Shown: positions 1 to 7,511 of the stretch, piece after piece | Numbering within the stretch: the stretch's first letter is position 1 | How the letters are laid out: each line of letters begins with the position of its first letter | DNA from: JBCBDX01 sp038529265 | Lineage (GTDB): Bacteria > Pseudomonadota > Alphaproteobacteria > Rhizobiales > Rhizobiaceae | Assembly (NCBI GenBank): GCA_038529265.1 | Contig: JBCBDX010000006.1 | Span: 1-64,000, forward strand | Length of the DNA stretch: 64,000 nucleotides | Direction: 5' to 3' | Translations under genes and position numbers: made by a program | Notes under the pieces: generated by a model | The model's input: the letters and a program-made list of their open reading frames with translations, nothing else | What the model was told of the DNA's origin: nothing | Databases searched by the model: none

Positions 1-101
1 TTTGAAACTGCTTCATCGCGAGGTTGGGCGATGTCCACTAATAATTCTTGCTTGAAAGCTTTCGCGCTGCGACTGAAAAGCAGCTATGGGCCGCAAGCGG
101 C

Positions 102-135
102 AAAAAAGAGAGCCGGTGTTGCCACCAGCTCTCTT
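102..135 (-). terminator. Rho-independent terminator after the AlpA-like gene
   Basis: Read on the minus strand, a 13-bp stem (106-118 with 123-135, one G-T wobble) and a four-base loop are followed by a run of six T (plus-strand A at 102-107). It sits 16 bases past the stop codon of the AlpA-like gene, so it should end that transcript. Confidence 0.75.
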
Positions 136-150
136 CGCTCCAATAAGGAG

Positions 151-333
151 TTAGGTGTCGTCGCGTTCGTCGATGCGCTGTTGTATCCAGTCCTCCACTT
201 CGCTTTTGATCCACCCCACGCGGTTTTGGCCCAGCGTTACCCGCTTTGGGAATTTGCCTGCCGCCTCCAGTCGGGCGATGTGTTGCGGTGAGTAGAGAAC
301 CATCTCCTTCAGCTGACGTTTTGATACGAACAT
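151..333 (-). CDS. AlpA-family small DNA-binding regulator (excisionase-like)
   Basis: This 60-residue protein has a winged-helix/HTH of the AlpA/MerR-like type: the stretch beginning KRQLKEMVLYSPQHIARLEA is followed by FPKRV, then a GWIKSEVEDWI ending typical of the family. AlpA-like proteins activate or repress integrase and excision genes of P4-like prophages and islands. The ATG at 333 is chosen because AGAGGAG lies 7 bases upstream; longer reading frames starting at 360 or 393 lack such a site. It lies 3' of the integrase on the same strand and is closed by a strong terminator. Its likely target is the repeat cluster upstream of the integrase, which is inference. Confidence 0.8.
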   Translation of the reverse strand: MFVSKRQLKEMVLYSPQHIARLEAAGKFPKRVTLGQNRVGWIKSEVEDWIQQRIDERDDT

Positions 334-492
334 CTCGAATACTCCTCTTTTGAGGAGCATCGCGATGCCCCGTGGGTTGCAGTTGCGCGCCATGGGCTAG
401 AAGAGGCTAGCACCGCATGAGATGAAAACACAAATGAAGGTGTGAGAAGCTATGTGAGTAAATGTTTAGCTGTGAGATGCGATGCGCAGTCC

Positions 493-1685
493 TCAAATTT
501 TCGCGCGGTCCCGAAACTCGTCGAGTAGGTCGGCCCACGTTTGCATGAGCACCACCCGCTTGTCCCAATATGTAGAGCGGTTGTACGTGCGGCGAATGGC
601 GTTTTGGTCTTGGTGGGCTAAGGCCGCCTCAATGACATCAGCGTCGTAGCCACGGGTGTTAAGTATGGTGCTGGCGGTGACGCGGAAGCCGTGCGCGCTC
701 ACCTCCTCTTTCCCAAAGCCCAAGCGCCGGAGGGTGGTGTTGAAGGCATTCTCTGACAGCCATTTGCGGTTCGAGACTATGGATGGGAATACGAGGTCCA
801 CCTGCTCAATATCTGGCCAGTTGCGCTCTACTATCGCCATGGCTTGATCGGATAGCGGCACATGTTGCTCACGGCGCATCTTCATGCGCTCTGCCGGTAT
901 CGTCCACACGCGTTTGTCACGGTCGATTTCCCTGATCTTGGTTCCTCGTGTCTCACCCGGGCGGGTCATAGTGAGAATTTGAAAGTGCATGGCGTCGGCT
1001 ATTGGACGCCAGCCAGTGAAGTCATCGAGGGCCAAGAGGAGCCTGCCGAATTCCACTTCATCCGTGATGGCCGCGCGACCAGTGACCTTGGGTGGTAGCA
1101 GCGCGCCCTTAAGAGCAGTGGTGGGATCATTCTCTGCCCGCAAGTTCACCACCGCTAAGCGGAAGATGGCCGACAGCGTACCGCGCAGCTTTTTGGCGGT
1201 CTCACGCCGTCCGCTCTGCTCACGGCTTTGAGGACATGCAGTACTTCCGCCGAAGTGATCTGATCAATCGGACGGTCATGGAGCTGCCGCGCCAAATCAT
1301 CAATGTGCCAACGCTTCTTGCGCAAGGTAGCCGGTGCCAGTTCACGCGCTACGAGGGTGTTGTAGTAATCGTCGGCGATGCCTTTGAAGGTGGTGTTGTG
1401 TTTGTGCTGCGACTCGATGCGATCAAGGCGTTTTTGCACGGATGGGTCAGTGCCTTCGGCGATCTGCCCCCGGGCCTCATCGCGCTTCTGGCGCGCTTTT
1501 GCCAGCGAGACGGCTGGATATTGACCAATAGAGAGCAGTTTCTCCTTGCCCATGAACCGACAACGCAATTGCCAGAGTTTTGCGCCGGTGGGCTGTATTT
1601 GGATGAATAAACCCAAACCGTCGGAAAGACGATACGGCTTATCTTGCTGTTTTGCCTTGCGAATTTGGAGATCAGACAGCGGCAT
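493..1685 (-). pseudogene. P4-type tyrosine integrase, disrupted by a one-base frameshift
   Basis: Two adjacent frames encode one integrase. The 176-residue N-terminal part (1155-1685) carries the DUF4102-type arm-binding domain and the start of the core-binding domain. The 219-residue part (493-1152) carries the catalytic domain, with Arg in MTRPGETRG, the HGFR box (HxxR), ALAHQD, and a Tyr in TYNRSTYW. The frames meet near 1220. Restoring one G between 1220 and 1221 (minus strand GTG-AGC to GTG-GAG) gives a continuous 397-residue product reading AVEQSGRRETAKKLRGTL, a normal family length. All catalytic residues survive, so this is a recent mutation, a sequencing error or programmed slippage. 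There is no obvious slippery heptamer at the site. Confidence 0.85.
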
Positions 1686-1770
1686 GTGGGTAACGAACCT
1701 CTCATCTTCGCTATTTCCGGCTCGTTACCCAATTCATTACCCACAAAAGGGGGTGATTATGTGGGTAACG
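1685..1770. repeat. Four TGGGTAA-core repeats at the integrase start
   Basis: TGTGGGTAACG occurs on the plus strand at 1685-1695 and 1760-1770 (11 of 11 identical). Inverted, slightly diverged copies lie at 1723-1732 (minus reads TTGGGTAACG) and 1737-1745 (minus reads TGTGGGTAA). The first copy touches the integrase start codon. The block lies between the integrase and the tRNA. Arm-type integrase sites or an operator for AlpA/integrase autoregulation are the likely roles, by inference. Confidence 0.6.
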
Positions 1771-1845
1771 GCGGTAAGCTATGAGCTGATCATAGCCAAA
1801 AACCGTTATTTTTCAATGACTTTGATGCACTATGAGAGGGGTAAA

Positions 1846-1932
1846 TGGTGCCCAGAAGAGGACTCGAACCTCCACGTCCATAAGGACACCAGCACCTGAA
1901 GCTGGCGCGTCTACCAATTCCGCCATCTGGGC
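1846..1932 (-). tRNA. tRNA-Leu (anticodon CAG)
   Basis: Read on the minus strand from 1932, the sequence folds as a class II tRNA. The 7-bp acceptor stem is GCCCAGA with TCTGGGC, the D-arm includes GGCGGAATTGGTAGACG, and the anticodon stem CCAGC/GCTGG encloses the loop TTCAGGT (anticodon CAG). A variable arm of the leucine type and a T-arm with GGTTCGAGTCC follow. A 3' CCA is encoded (1846-1848). It reads codon CTG. Its 3' end forms the junction with the integrated element. Confidence 0.95.
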
Positions 1933-1948
1933 ACGAAATTGAAGCGCT

Positions 1949-1977
1949 TCTCTAGGCTCGAGGCATGAGCCCGTCAA
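1949..1977 (-). promoter_or_regulatory. Promoter of tRNA-Leu
   Basis: On the minus strand a -35 TTGACG (1977-1972) and a -10 TAGAGA (1954-1949) are separated by 17 bases, and the tRNA 5' end follows about 16 bases later. This fits a housekeeping sigma promoter. Confidence 0.55.
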
Positions 1978-2054
1978 CATGTCAGCTGTTGATTTTTTTG
2001 TCCTAACTTGCGCTTTGGCAATGACCCTGCAATGTCATGTTCGGAGGAATTTTC

Positions 2055-2981
2055 ATGATCATTGTTGCTGGCTCCATCAATCTGGATTTGATCGCCCGGG
2101 TTGAGCGTTTGCCGTCACCGGGAGAAACTGTCAGCGGGCATGCATTTGCGCAGGCACCGGGCGGCAAGGGCGCTAACCAGGCTTTGGCCGCTGCCCGCGC
2201 TGGTGCAAAGGTCGCAATGGTGGGTGCAACAGGTCACGACGCCAACGCAGAAACTGCGATGCATCTTCTCATGCAGGCGGGCGTTGATCTTACAAATGTT
2301 GCTGCCGTCGATCAGCCAACTGGCGTTGCGCTTATTCTTGTTGATGAAGGCAGCGGCGAAAACCAGATCGCTGTCGTGCCGGGCGCTAACGGCATGGTCA
2401 ACGCAGGCAACTTGCCCGATGGCGCGTCCGCCCTGTTGGTACAGATGGAAATTCCTGATCTTGAGACCGAGGGATTTATTGATGTCGCTGTCGCAAACCA
2501 TGTGCCCGCAGTCTTTAATCCCGCGCCCTTCCGACCGGCAGCTGCGATCATGGCGCAAAAGGCAGATGTGACAATTGCCAATGAAACGGAGTTCGACCTG
2601 TTAGCCCATGCAATGAATATTGGTGCGCCGGACGATGCCTCGTCAATGACACCGGAACGGATACGGATCGCCAAAGGCCGCGCCTTCGTTGCCCAGACGG
2701 GAAAAACACTGATCATCACACTGGGACCGGCAGGTGCGTTGGCGCTGTCGCCGGATGAAGAGTTGCAAGTTGTGCCGCCCAAGATTGAGGCGGTGGATAC
2801 TGTTGGTGCAGGCGATACCTTTTGCGGCTATTTTACCGCAGCAATGGCAGATGGAAAAACACTTGCCGAATGCGTGGATATTGCAGTTGTTGCGGGTGCG
2901 TTGGCTTGCCTCAATGAGGGAGCGCAGCCTGCAATCCCAACCATGGACAAGGTCGCTTTGATGCGGGGAAAGCCTGCCTAA
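2055..2981 (+). CDS. rbsK: Ribokinase (PfkB family)
   Basis: The 308-residue product would phosphorylate D-ribose to ribose 5-phosphate in the cytoplasm. Seen in the sequence are the N-terminal GSINLD strand, the GGKGANQA sugar-binding loop around residues 35-45, and the PfkB signature DTVGAGD at 248-254, whose last Asp is the catalytic base. Length matches ribokinases (about 305). The ATG at 2055 is preferred over 2037 because CGGAGG lies just upstream of it. It converges on a nucleoside hydrolase with a 4-base overlap. Since that enzyme releases ribose from nucleosides, the pair makes sense as nucleoside salvage. Another PfkB sugar kinase specificity cannot be excluded. Confidence 0.88.
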   Translation: MIIVAGSINLDLIARVERLPSPGETVSGHAFAQAPGGKGANQALAAARAGAKVAMVGATGHDANAETAMHLLMQAGVDLTNVAAVDQPTGVALILVDEGSGENQIAVVPGANGMVNAGNLPDGASALLVQMEIPDLETEGFIDVAVANHVPAVFNPAPFRPAAAIMAQKADVTIANETEFDLLAHAMNIGAPDDASSMTPERIRIAKGRAFVAQTGKTLIITLGPAGALALSPDEELQVVPPKIEAVDTVGAGDTFCGYFTAAMADGKTLAECVDIAVVAGALACLNEGAQPAIPTMDKVALMRGKPA

Positions 2982-3913
2982 AGAGTGGCGATCCTTTCTG
3001 TGAGCAGGTTGAAGAAACCTCCGGCGTCCACATCACCCAAAACATAAGCATTTTTCTCGCGGTCGGTGACGCCCCACCAGTCAATAACGGTCATGCCCAT
3101 GGTTAACTCAGAACTGGTTTCCACCGATACATTGCAACGCCGGCCGGTAAACAATTCGGGCTTTAAAAGGTAAGCAATTACGCACGGATCGTGCAGCGGG
3201 CCGCCATCAGTGCCATATTTGTCTTCATCGAAACGTTCAAAGAAATCGAGTAGGTCGGCAGCGGCATCACAAACCGGCGTGCCAACTGCACGCATGGCGT
3301 CCAGTCTGGCTTGGGTGGTCAGAGCCTTGTGGGTGCAATCGAGCGGGGCCATCACAATGTCTGCGCCTGAGTTGAAAACCATGTGCGCCGCATGCGGATC
3401 GACATAGATGTTAAATTCAGCTGCGGGCGTCACATTTCCCGCTTCAAAGTACCCACCGCCCATCAGGACGATCTGGTCAACCTTGGATATGATCTCGGGC
3501 GCGCGGCCAAAGGCGAGGGCAATGTTGGTCAGTGGCCCCAAGGGACACAGCGTGACGGATTTTTCCGGTGCTGCGCGCAGCGTATCGATAATGAAATCGA
3601 CGCCATGCTGTTCTTGTATTGGCATTGTTGGTTCAGGCAAGTCCGGGCCATCCAACCCAGTCTTGCCATGCACATATTCGGCGGTCACCAGGTTGCGCAA
3701 AAGTGGGCGGTCCGCGCCTGCAAATACTAGCGCGTCCGGCCGGCCTGCCAATTCGCACACTTTACGCGCATTGGTTTGCGTTAATGGCAGCGGCACATTT
3801 CCGGCCACAGCTGTGATGCCGATCACTTCCAGCTCTGGGCTTGCGAACGCCAGAAGGATGGCCAGCGCATCGTCCTGACCGGGATCGGTGTCGATGATGA
3901 TTTTGCGCGCCAT
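2978..3913 (-). CDS. Inosine-uridine preferring nucleoside hydrolase
   Basis: The 311-residue protein begins with the family hallmark DTDPGQDD (residues 8-15), whose aspartates bind Ca2+ and the ribose. Further conserved segments are NIALAFGRAPEI, VLMGGGYFEAGN (the VxMGG motif), AAEFNIYVDPHAA and a late DPCV. Nucleoside hydrolases split the N-glycosidic bond of ribonucleosides to free base and ribose. Substrate preference (purine or pyrimidine) cannot be read with confidence. Its stop codon overlaps that of ribokinase as CTAA, and it diverges from the Hsp20 gene. No signal peptide is seen, so it is cytoplasmic. Confidence 0.88.
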   Translation of the reverse strand: MARKIIIDTDPGQDDALAILLAFASPELEVIGITAVAGNVPLPLTQTNARKVCELAGRPDALVFAGADRPLLRNLVTAEYVHGKTGLDGPDLPEPTMPIQEQHGVDFIIDTLRAAPEKSVTLCPLGPLTNIALAFGRAPEIISKVDQIVLMGGGYFEAGNVTPAAEFNIYVDPHAAHMVFNSGADIVMAPLDCTHKALTTQARLDAMRAVGTPVCDAAADLLDFFERFDEDKYGTDGGPLHDPCVIAYLLKPELFTGRRCNVSVETSSELTMGMTVIDWWGVTDREKNAYVLGDVDAGGFFNLLTERIATL

Positions 3914-3932
3914 GCTGGAAGTCTCGCTTTTT

Positions 3933-3961
3933 CTTGAAATAGTTGGCGCCGATGACCATAC
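3933..3961 (+). promoter_or_regulatory. Putative sigma-32 heat-shock promoter of hsp20
   Basis: CTTGAAA (3933-3939) is followed after 16 bases by CCATAC (3956-3961). This resembles the RpoH consensus (CTTGAAA, then a C-rich -10 containing CAT/TAT) and lies at the right place before an Hsp20 gene. It places the transcript start near 3967, just upstream of the thermometer-like leader. Confidence 0.5.
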
Positions 3962-3971
3962 TTGATGAACG

Positions 3972-4020
3972 CAGACGCCCTACGGGTCTGTGCCCCAACT
4001 CGTCGCTTTTTGTAAAGGAC
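3972..4020 (+). promoter_or_regulatory. ROSE-like RNA thermometer in the hsp20 leader
   Basis: The leader holds two hairpins. The first pairs CAGA with TCTG and CCC with GGG (3972-3990). The second (4002-4020) pairs GTC-G-CTTT with AAAGGAC, so the Shine-Dalgarno AAGGA (4015-4019) is occluded and one G (4005) is bulged opposite it. A U(U/C)GCU stretch with a bulged or syn-paired G opposite the SD is the hallmark of ROSE elements, which control small heat-shock genes in rhizobia. Here it reads UCGCU. The SD lies 11 bases before the ATG at 4031. Confidence 0.7.
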
Positions 4021-4030
4021 GCACCAGACC

Positions 4031-4456
4031 ATGACGCGTATTACGTCGTTTTCCAGCCCCCTTCTTTTGGGCTTTGATGCCATTGAAAAGTCACTTGAGC
4101 GTGTCGCGAAGGGATCAGATGGCTACCCGCCCTATAATATCGAGCGCGTTGTTGATGAAGATGGCGTGCGGCTGCGTATCACATTGGCCGTTGCCGGCTT
4201 CTCGCTCGATGATCTGGATATCACCACCGAGAACAATCAACTCGTTATTCGCGGCAAACAGGTCGATGATGCCAACGATAGTCGCGAATTCTTGCATCGC
4301 GGGATAGCAGCGCGCCAGTTTCAAAAAGCATTTGTCCTGGCCGATGGCATGCGTGTGCTCGGCGCCGAACTGATGCATGGGCTTTTGCACATCGATCTTG
4401 ACCGCCCTCAACCTGAAACAATCGTCAAAAAGATTGCGATCAAGCAGACGGATTGA
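4031..4456 (+). CDS. Small heat-shock protein, Hsp20/alpha-crystallin family
   Basis: A 141-residue ATP-independent holdase. The alpha-crystallin domain spans about residues 35-130, starting at YPPYNIERV and containing LAVAGFSLDDLDI, the conserved LVIRGK strand, and ERG-like FLHRGIAARQFQKAF (IbpA/class A type). The C-terminus has an IAI motif, the I-x-I anchor used in oligomer contacts. It binds unfolding proteins during heat stress and passes them to DnaK. Expression is probably governed twice, by a sigma-32 type promoter and a ROSE-like thermometer directly upstream. It stands alone as a single-gene unit, divergent from the nucleoside hydrolase. Confidence 0.92.
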   Translation: MTRITSFSSPLLLGFDAIEKSLERVAKGSDGYPPYNIERVVDEDGVRLRITLAVAGFSLDDLDITTENNQLVIRGKQVDDANDSREFLHRGIAARQFQKAFVLADGMRVLGAELMHGLLHIDLDRPQPETIVKKIAIKQTD

Positions 4457-4513
4457 GCAGGCGCGCTCCAAGAAGCCATCAAGTGTTTGTGAGTTAATGT
4501 GTGTCAACGAGAC

Positions 4514-4543
4514 TTGACGGTCTTGCTGATATGTCAATGATAA
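4514..4543 (+). promoter_or_regulatory. Possible promoter of the YnjBCD-type transporter
   Basis: TTGACG (4514-4519) is followed by GATAAG (4539-4544) after 19 bases, or a less matching hexamer at 17-18. It lies 31 bases before the GTG start. The spacing is longer than ideal, so this is tentative. Confidence 0.3.
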
Positions 4544-4574
4544 GTGCAGATCTTTCGAACATTGGAGAAAATAA

Positions 4575-5804
4575 GTGCGCCTGACATCTGCTTCTGTCGC
4601 GACGCTTTCGCTTGCCGTTGCGTTTCACACCCCTCTATTTGCTGCTGAAATTGATATTGCTGATTGGGAAGGCGTGACTGAAACGGCAGATGGCCAAACG
4701 GTATACTTCAATGCTTGGGGTGGCTCGGAGCAAATCAACGATTACATTGCCTGGGCAGGCGATACGCTGAAAGAACGTCACGGCATTAATCTCGTTCATG
4801 TAAAGCTCGATGATACGGCCAACGCTGTGTCCACGGTGGTTGCTGAAGCGGCTGCTGGCCGGACAGCTAATGGTTCAATCGACCTGATCTGGATCAACGG
4901 CGAAAACTTTGCGTCAATGAAAGAGCAGCAGCTGTTGCTGGCGCCAGATTGGGTCACGCAATTGCCGAACTGGCAGTTTGTTGATTTTGAAACCAAACCC
5001 ACCGTAACCGTGGATTTTACGATCCCAACAGATGGTCTTGAAGCGCCATGGGGTATGGCAAAGCTTGTCTTCTTCCATGACAGCGCACGCACCTCGGCAG
5101 ATACTTTGCCTGACAGCGCAAAAGATCTTTTGGCTTGGTCCAAAGACAGTCCGGGCCGTTTCACCTATCCACAGCCGCCAAACTTCATCGGCTCCAGCTT
5201 TTTAAAGCAGGTGCTGATTGAAACGACTGAAAATCCACAGGTACTGCAAGCGCCCGTTGTGGATGCCGATTTTGAGGCTGTGACCGCACCACTGTTTGCC
5301 TATCTGGATGAGTTGCACCCGAACTTGTGGCGCTCCGCACGCGCCTTCCCAAAAGACTATCCATCCATGACACAATTGTTGGCCGATGGAGAGCTTGAAG
5401 TTACCTTTGCTTTCAATCCTTCTGAAGCGTCCAATGCGATCGCCAATCAGCTTTTGCCGGACACTGTGCGCTCTTTCACCTTCTCGGAAGGCACGCTCTC
5501 CAATACCCACTTCTTGACTGTCCCGTTTAATGCAAACTCCAAGGAAGCTGCTTTGGTAACAGCCAACTTCCTCATGTCGCCGGAAGCGCAGTTGCGCAAA
5601 CAGGATGTCGAGATTTGGGGCGACCCAACGGTATTGGCCATGGATAAGTTGCGGCCGGAAGATCGTGATGCATTCGCCGCACTTGATCTTGGCGTGGCGA
5701 CATTGACACCTGATCAGCTTGGTCCATCGTTGCTTGAGCCGCATGCTTCTTGGATGGGTCGGATTGAGACCGAATGGTCCAAACGCTACGGCGTTGCTAA
5801 CTAA
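4575..5804 (+). CDS. ABC transporter substrate-binding protein, YnjB type
   Basis: A 409-residue periplasmic protein with a Sec signal peptide (MRLTSASVATLSLAVAFHTP, cleavage probably after the LFAA stretch). The body resembles the YnjB family: FNAWGGSEQINDYIAW near the mature N-terminus, DLIWINGENF, APWGMAKLVFF and a C-terminal ETEWSKRYG. It would capture a solute for the permease and ATPase that follow. The ligand of YnjB-type systems is not established. The GTG start at 4575 is supported by TTGGAG 7 bases upstream. It is first of a three-gene operon, 21 bases before the permease. Confidence 0.82.
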   Translation: MRLTSASVATLSLAVAFHTPLFAAEIDIADWEGVTETADGQTVYFNAWGGSEQINDYIAWAGDTLKERHGINLVHVKLDDTANAVSTVVAEAAAGRTANGSIDLIWINGENFASMKEQQLLLAPDWVTQLPNWQFVDFETKPTVTVDFTIPTDGLEAPWGMAKLVFFHDSARTSADTLPDSAKDLLAWSKDSPGRFTYPQPPNFIGSSFLKQVLIETTENPQVLQAPVVDADFEAVTAPLFAYLDELHPNLWRSARAFPKDYPSMTQLLADGELEVTFAFNPSEASNAIANQLLPDTVRSFTFSEGTLSNTHFLTVPFNANSKEAALVTANFLMSPEAQLRKQDVEIWGDPTVLAMDKLRPEDRDAFAALDLGVATLTPDQLGPSLLEPHASWMGRIETEWSKRYGVAN

Positions 5805-5825
5805 ACCAAGTCAGGGTGTGACCGC

Positions 5826-7511
5826 ATGAACTGGCTGCGGTTCGCACCTGCTCTTGCTGTCGGTGTGCTGGTTATACCACTCGCCTGCGGCCTCCTGGGC
5901 ACTATTGTCCCTGCCTTCGGCTATCTACCGGCTGTCGGAGGAAACAGCTTCAACTTGGATGCTTGGCATTCTCTCTTTGCGCAACCCGGTGTCTTTCGTT
6001 CGGCCATACAGTCGTTTTCTATCGGCATTGTTGCGACACTCATATCGGTCGCAATAGTCGCGCTCTTTACCGCTGGTTGGTACGGCACACGCGTTTTTGC
6101 GAGGCTGCAATCCGTCGTTTCACCACTTCTTGCGGTGCCCCATGCAGCCGCCGCATTTGGCTTTGCGTTCATGGTCATGCCATCAGGCTTTATTGCTCGC
6201 TTGATCTCGCCTTGGGCAACTGGTTGGCAAGTGCCTCCCGATCTCCTGATCGTCAACGACACGTTGGGCATTGCGCTGATCTTTGGCCTAGTACTGAAAG
6301 AGGTACCCTTCCTGCTTTTAATGACACTGGCCGCGCTTCCTCAGGTGCCGGTGCAACGTTCGCTCCAGTTCGCGCGATCGGTGGGCTATGGACAGGTGAC
6401 GGGCTTTCTCATTACGGCTTGGCCCGCCATCTACCCGCAGATCAGGCTCGCTGTTTATGCGGTCATTGCTTACGCGACATCCAATGTGGACATGGCGATT
6501 ATCCTTGGCCCGACGGTGCCTCAAACATTGCCTGTCCGACTGTCGATATGGATGAGCGATCCTGACTTGAGCATGCGTTTCATGTCATGTGCGGGCGCTT
6601 GTTTGCAGATCATGGTGACGGGTGCGGCGCTGTTTTTCTGGTTCTATCTGGAGACGCTCTTTGCACGCGCTCGACGCTGGGTAGCTGCGAACGGATTCCG
6701 GTTCCAGCGAGACACTTGGGTACGTTGGAGCAGCGCCTTTGCCATTTGGGTTAGCGCCGGTTTGGTTTTTGGAGGACTGGCGATCCTTGCCGTATGGTCC
6801 GTCTCTGGCCTCTGGCAGTTCCCGAATTCGTTCCCCGATAGTCTTACCATGCGCACTTGGTCGCGCACATGGCCCCGATTGAACGAGCCATTGTCAATAA
6901 CACTCATCATTGGTTTGGTGGCTGTAACAATATCTGTCGTGTTGACCATTGCCTGCCTCGTCCGTGAAAACCAGACCGGACAAACAGGCGGCAGTCGCGC
7001 GTTGTTGATGATCTATCTCCCGTTGCTCGTGCCCCAGATCGGCTTTCTGTTCGGCCTCCAGTTTTTCTTCTTTGCCAGCGGTATAAATGCGAGTTGGGCC
7101 GCCGTTATTCTCGTCCATGTAATGTTCGTCTTGCCCTATGTTTTCTTGTCACTTTCCGCGCCCTGGCGTGCATTCGACAAGCGTTACGAAGCGATATCTG
7201 CGGCACTTGGCAAGACAGATTGGGTGACCTTGTTGATGGTGCGTATGCCGATACTGCTGCGTGCGATCTTGGCCGCAAGCGCGGTAGGATTTGCCGTTTC
7301 AGTCGGCCAGTACTTGCCAACGCTTTTGGTTGGCTCAGGCCGTTTTGCGACAATAACGACAGAAGCGGTCGCCTTGGGTGCAGGTGGCAATCGGCGGGTT
7401 ATTGGCGTCTACACATTTTTGCAGATGTCGTTGCCATTCATCGGCTTTGCCATGGCAACGATGTTGCCAGCCTTGATTTTCAGAAACCGCCGCGCGATCA
7501 GGACGCAATGA
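5826..7511 (+). CDS. ABC transporter permease, fused two-domain (YnjC type)
   Basis: A 561-residue inner-membrane protein with about 12 hydrophobic segments arranged as two BPD-type permease halves. The halves show EAA-loop-like sequences, GLVLKEVPFLLL in the first and AISAALGKTDWVTLL in the second, where the ATPase docks. Fusion of both halves in one chain matches YnjC and thiamine/iron-type (ThiP, FbpB) permeases. It lies between the binding protein and the ATPase, overlapping the ATPase start as ATGA at 7508-7511. Confidence 0.85.
   Translation: MNWLRFAPALAVGVLVIPLACGLLGTIVPAFGYLPAVGGNSFNLDAWHSLFAQPGVFRSAIQSFSIGIVATLISVAIVALFTAGWYGTRVFARLQSVVSPLLAVPHAAAAFGFAFMVMPSGFIARLISPWATGWQVPPDLLIVNDTLGIALIFGLVLKEVPFLLLMTLAALPQVPVQRSLQFARSVGYGQVTGFLITAWPAIYPQIRLAVYAVIAYATSNVDMAIILGPTVPQTLPVRLSIWMSDPDLSMRFMSCAGACLQIMVTGAALFFWFYLETLFARARRWVAANGFRFQRDTWVRWSSAFAIWVSAGLVFGGLAILAVWSVSGLWQFPNSFPDSLTMRTWSRTWPRLNEPLSITLIIGLVAVTISVVLTIACLVRENQTGQTGGSRALLMIYLPLLVPQIGFLFGLQFFFFASGINASWAAVILVHVMFVLPYVFLSLSAPWRAFDKRYEAISAALGKTDWVTLLMVRMPILLRAILAASAVGFAVSVGQYLPTLLVGSGRFATITTEAVALGAGGNRRVIGVYTFLQMSLPFIGFAMATMLPALIFRNRRAIRTQ

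Larger units (their letters stand above)
1..1846. mobile_element. End of an integrated genomic island at tRNA-Leu (partial, continues left of window)
   Basis: An AlpA-like regulator and a P4-type tyrosine integrase lie directly beside the 3' end of tRNA-Leu(CAG), with the integrase start facing the tRNA. This is the usual arrangement of islands that integrate into the 3' end of a tRNA gene. The tRNA remains complete, including an encoded CCA, so the junction near 1846-1890 would be one attachment site. The partner direct repeat is not found between 1 and 1680 and should lie beyond the left edge. Cargo genes are therefore not visible. Bases 1-101 and 334-492 show no gene that I can support. 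Confidence 0.6.

Noticed and set aside
31..291. 86-codon plus-strand ORF at the left edge
   Set aside because: It runs antisense through the AlpA-like gene and its terminator, has no RBS and resembles no family.
4457..4574. Thiamine-pyrophosphate riboswitch before the YnjBCD-type operon
   Set aside because: No CTGAGA or ACCTGATC-like core is present in the gap, so a thiamine link has no support here.
7094..7507. Upstream extension of the YnjD-type ATPase frame
   Set aside because: This part lies inside the permease gene in another frame; the ATG at 7508 overlapping the permease stop is the natural start.
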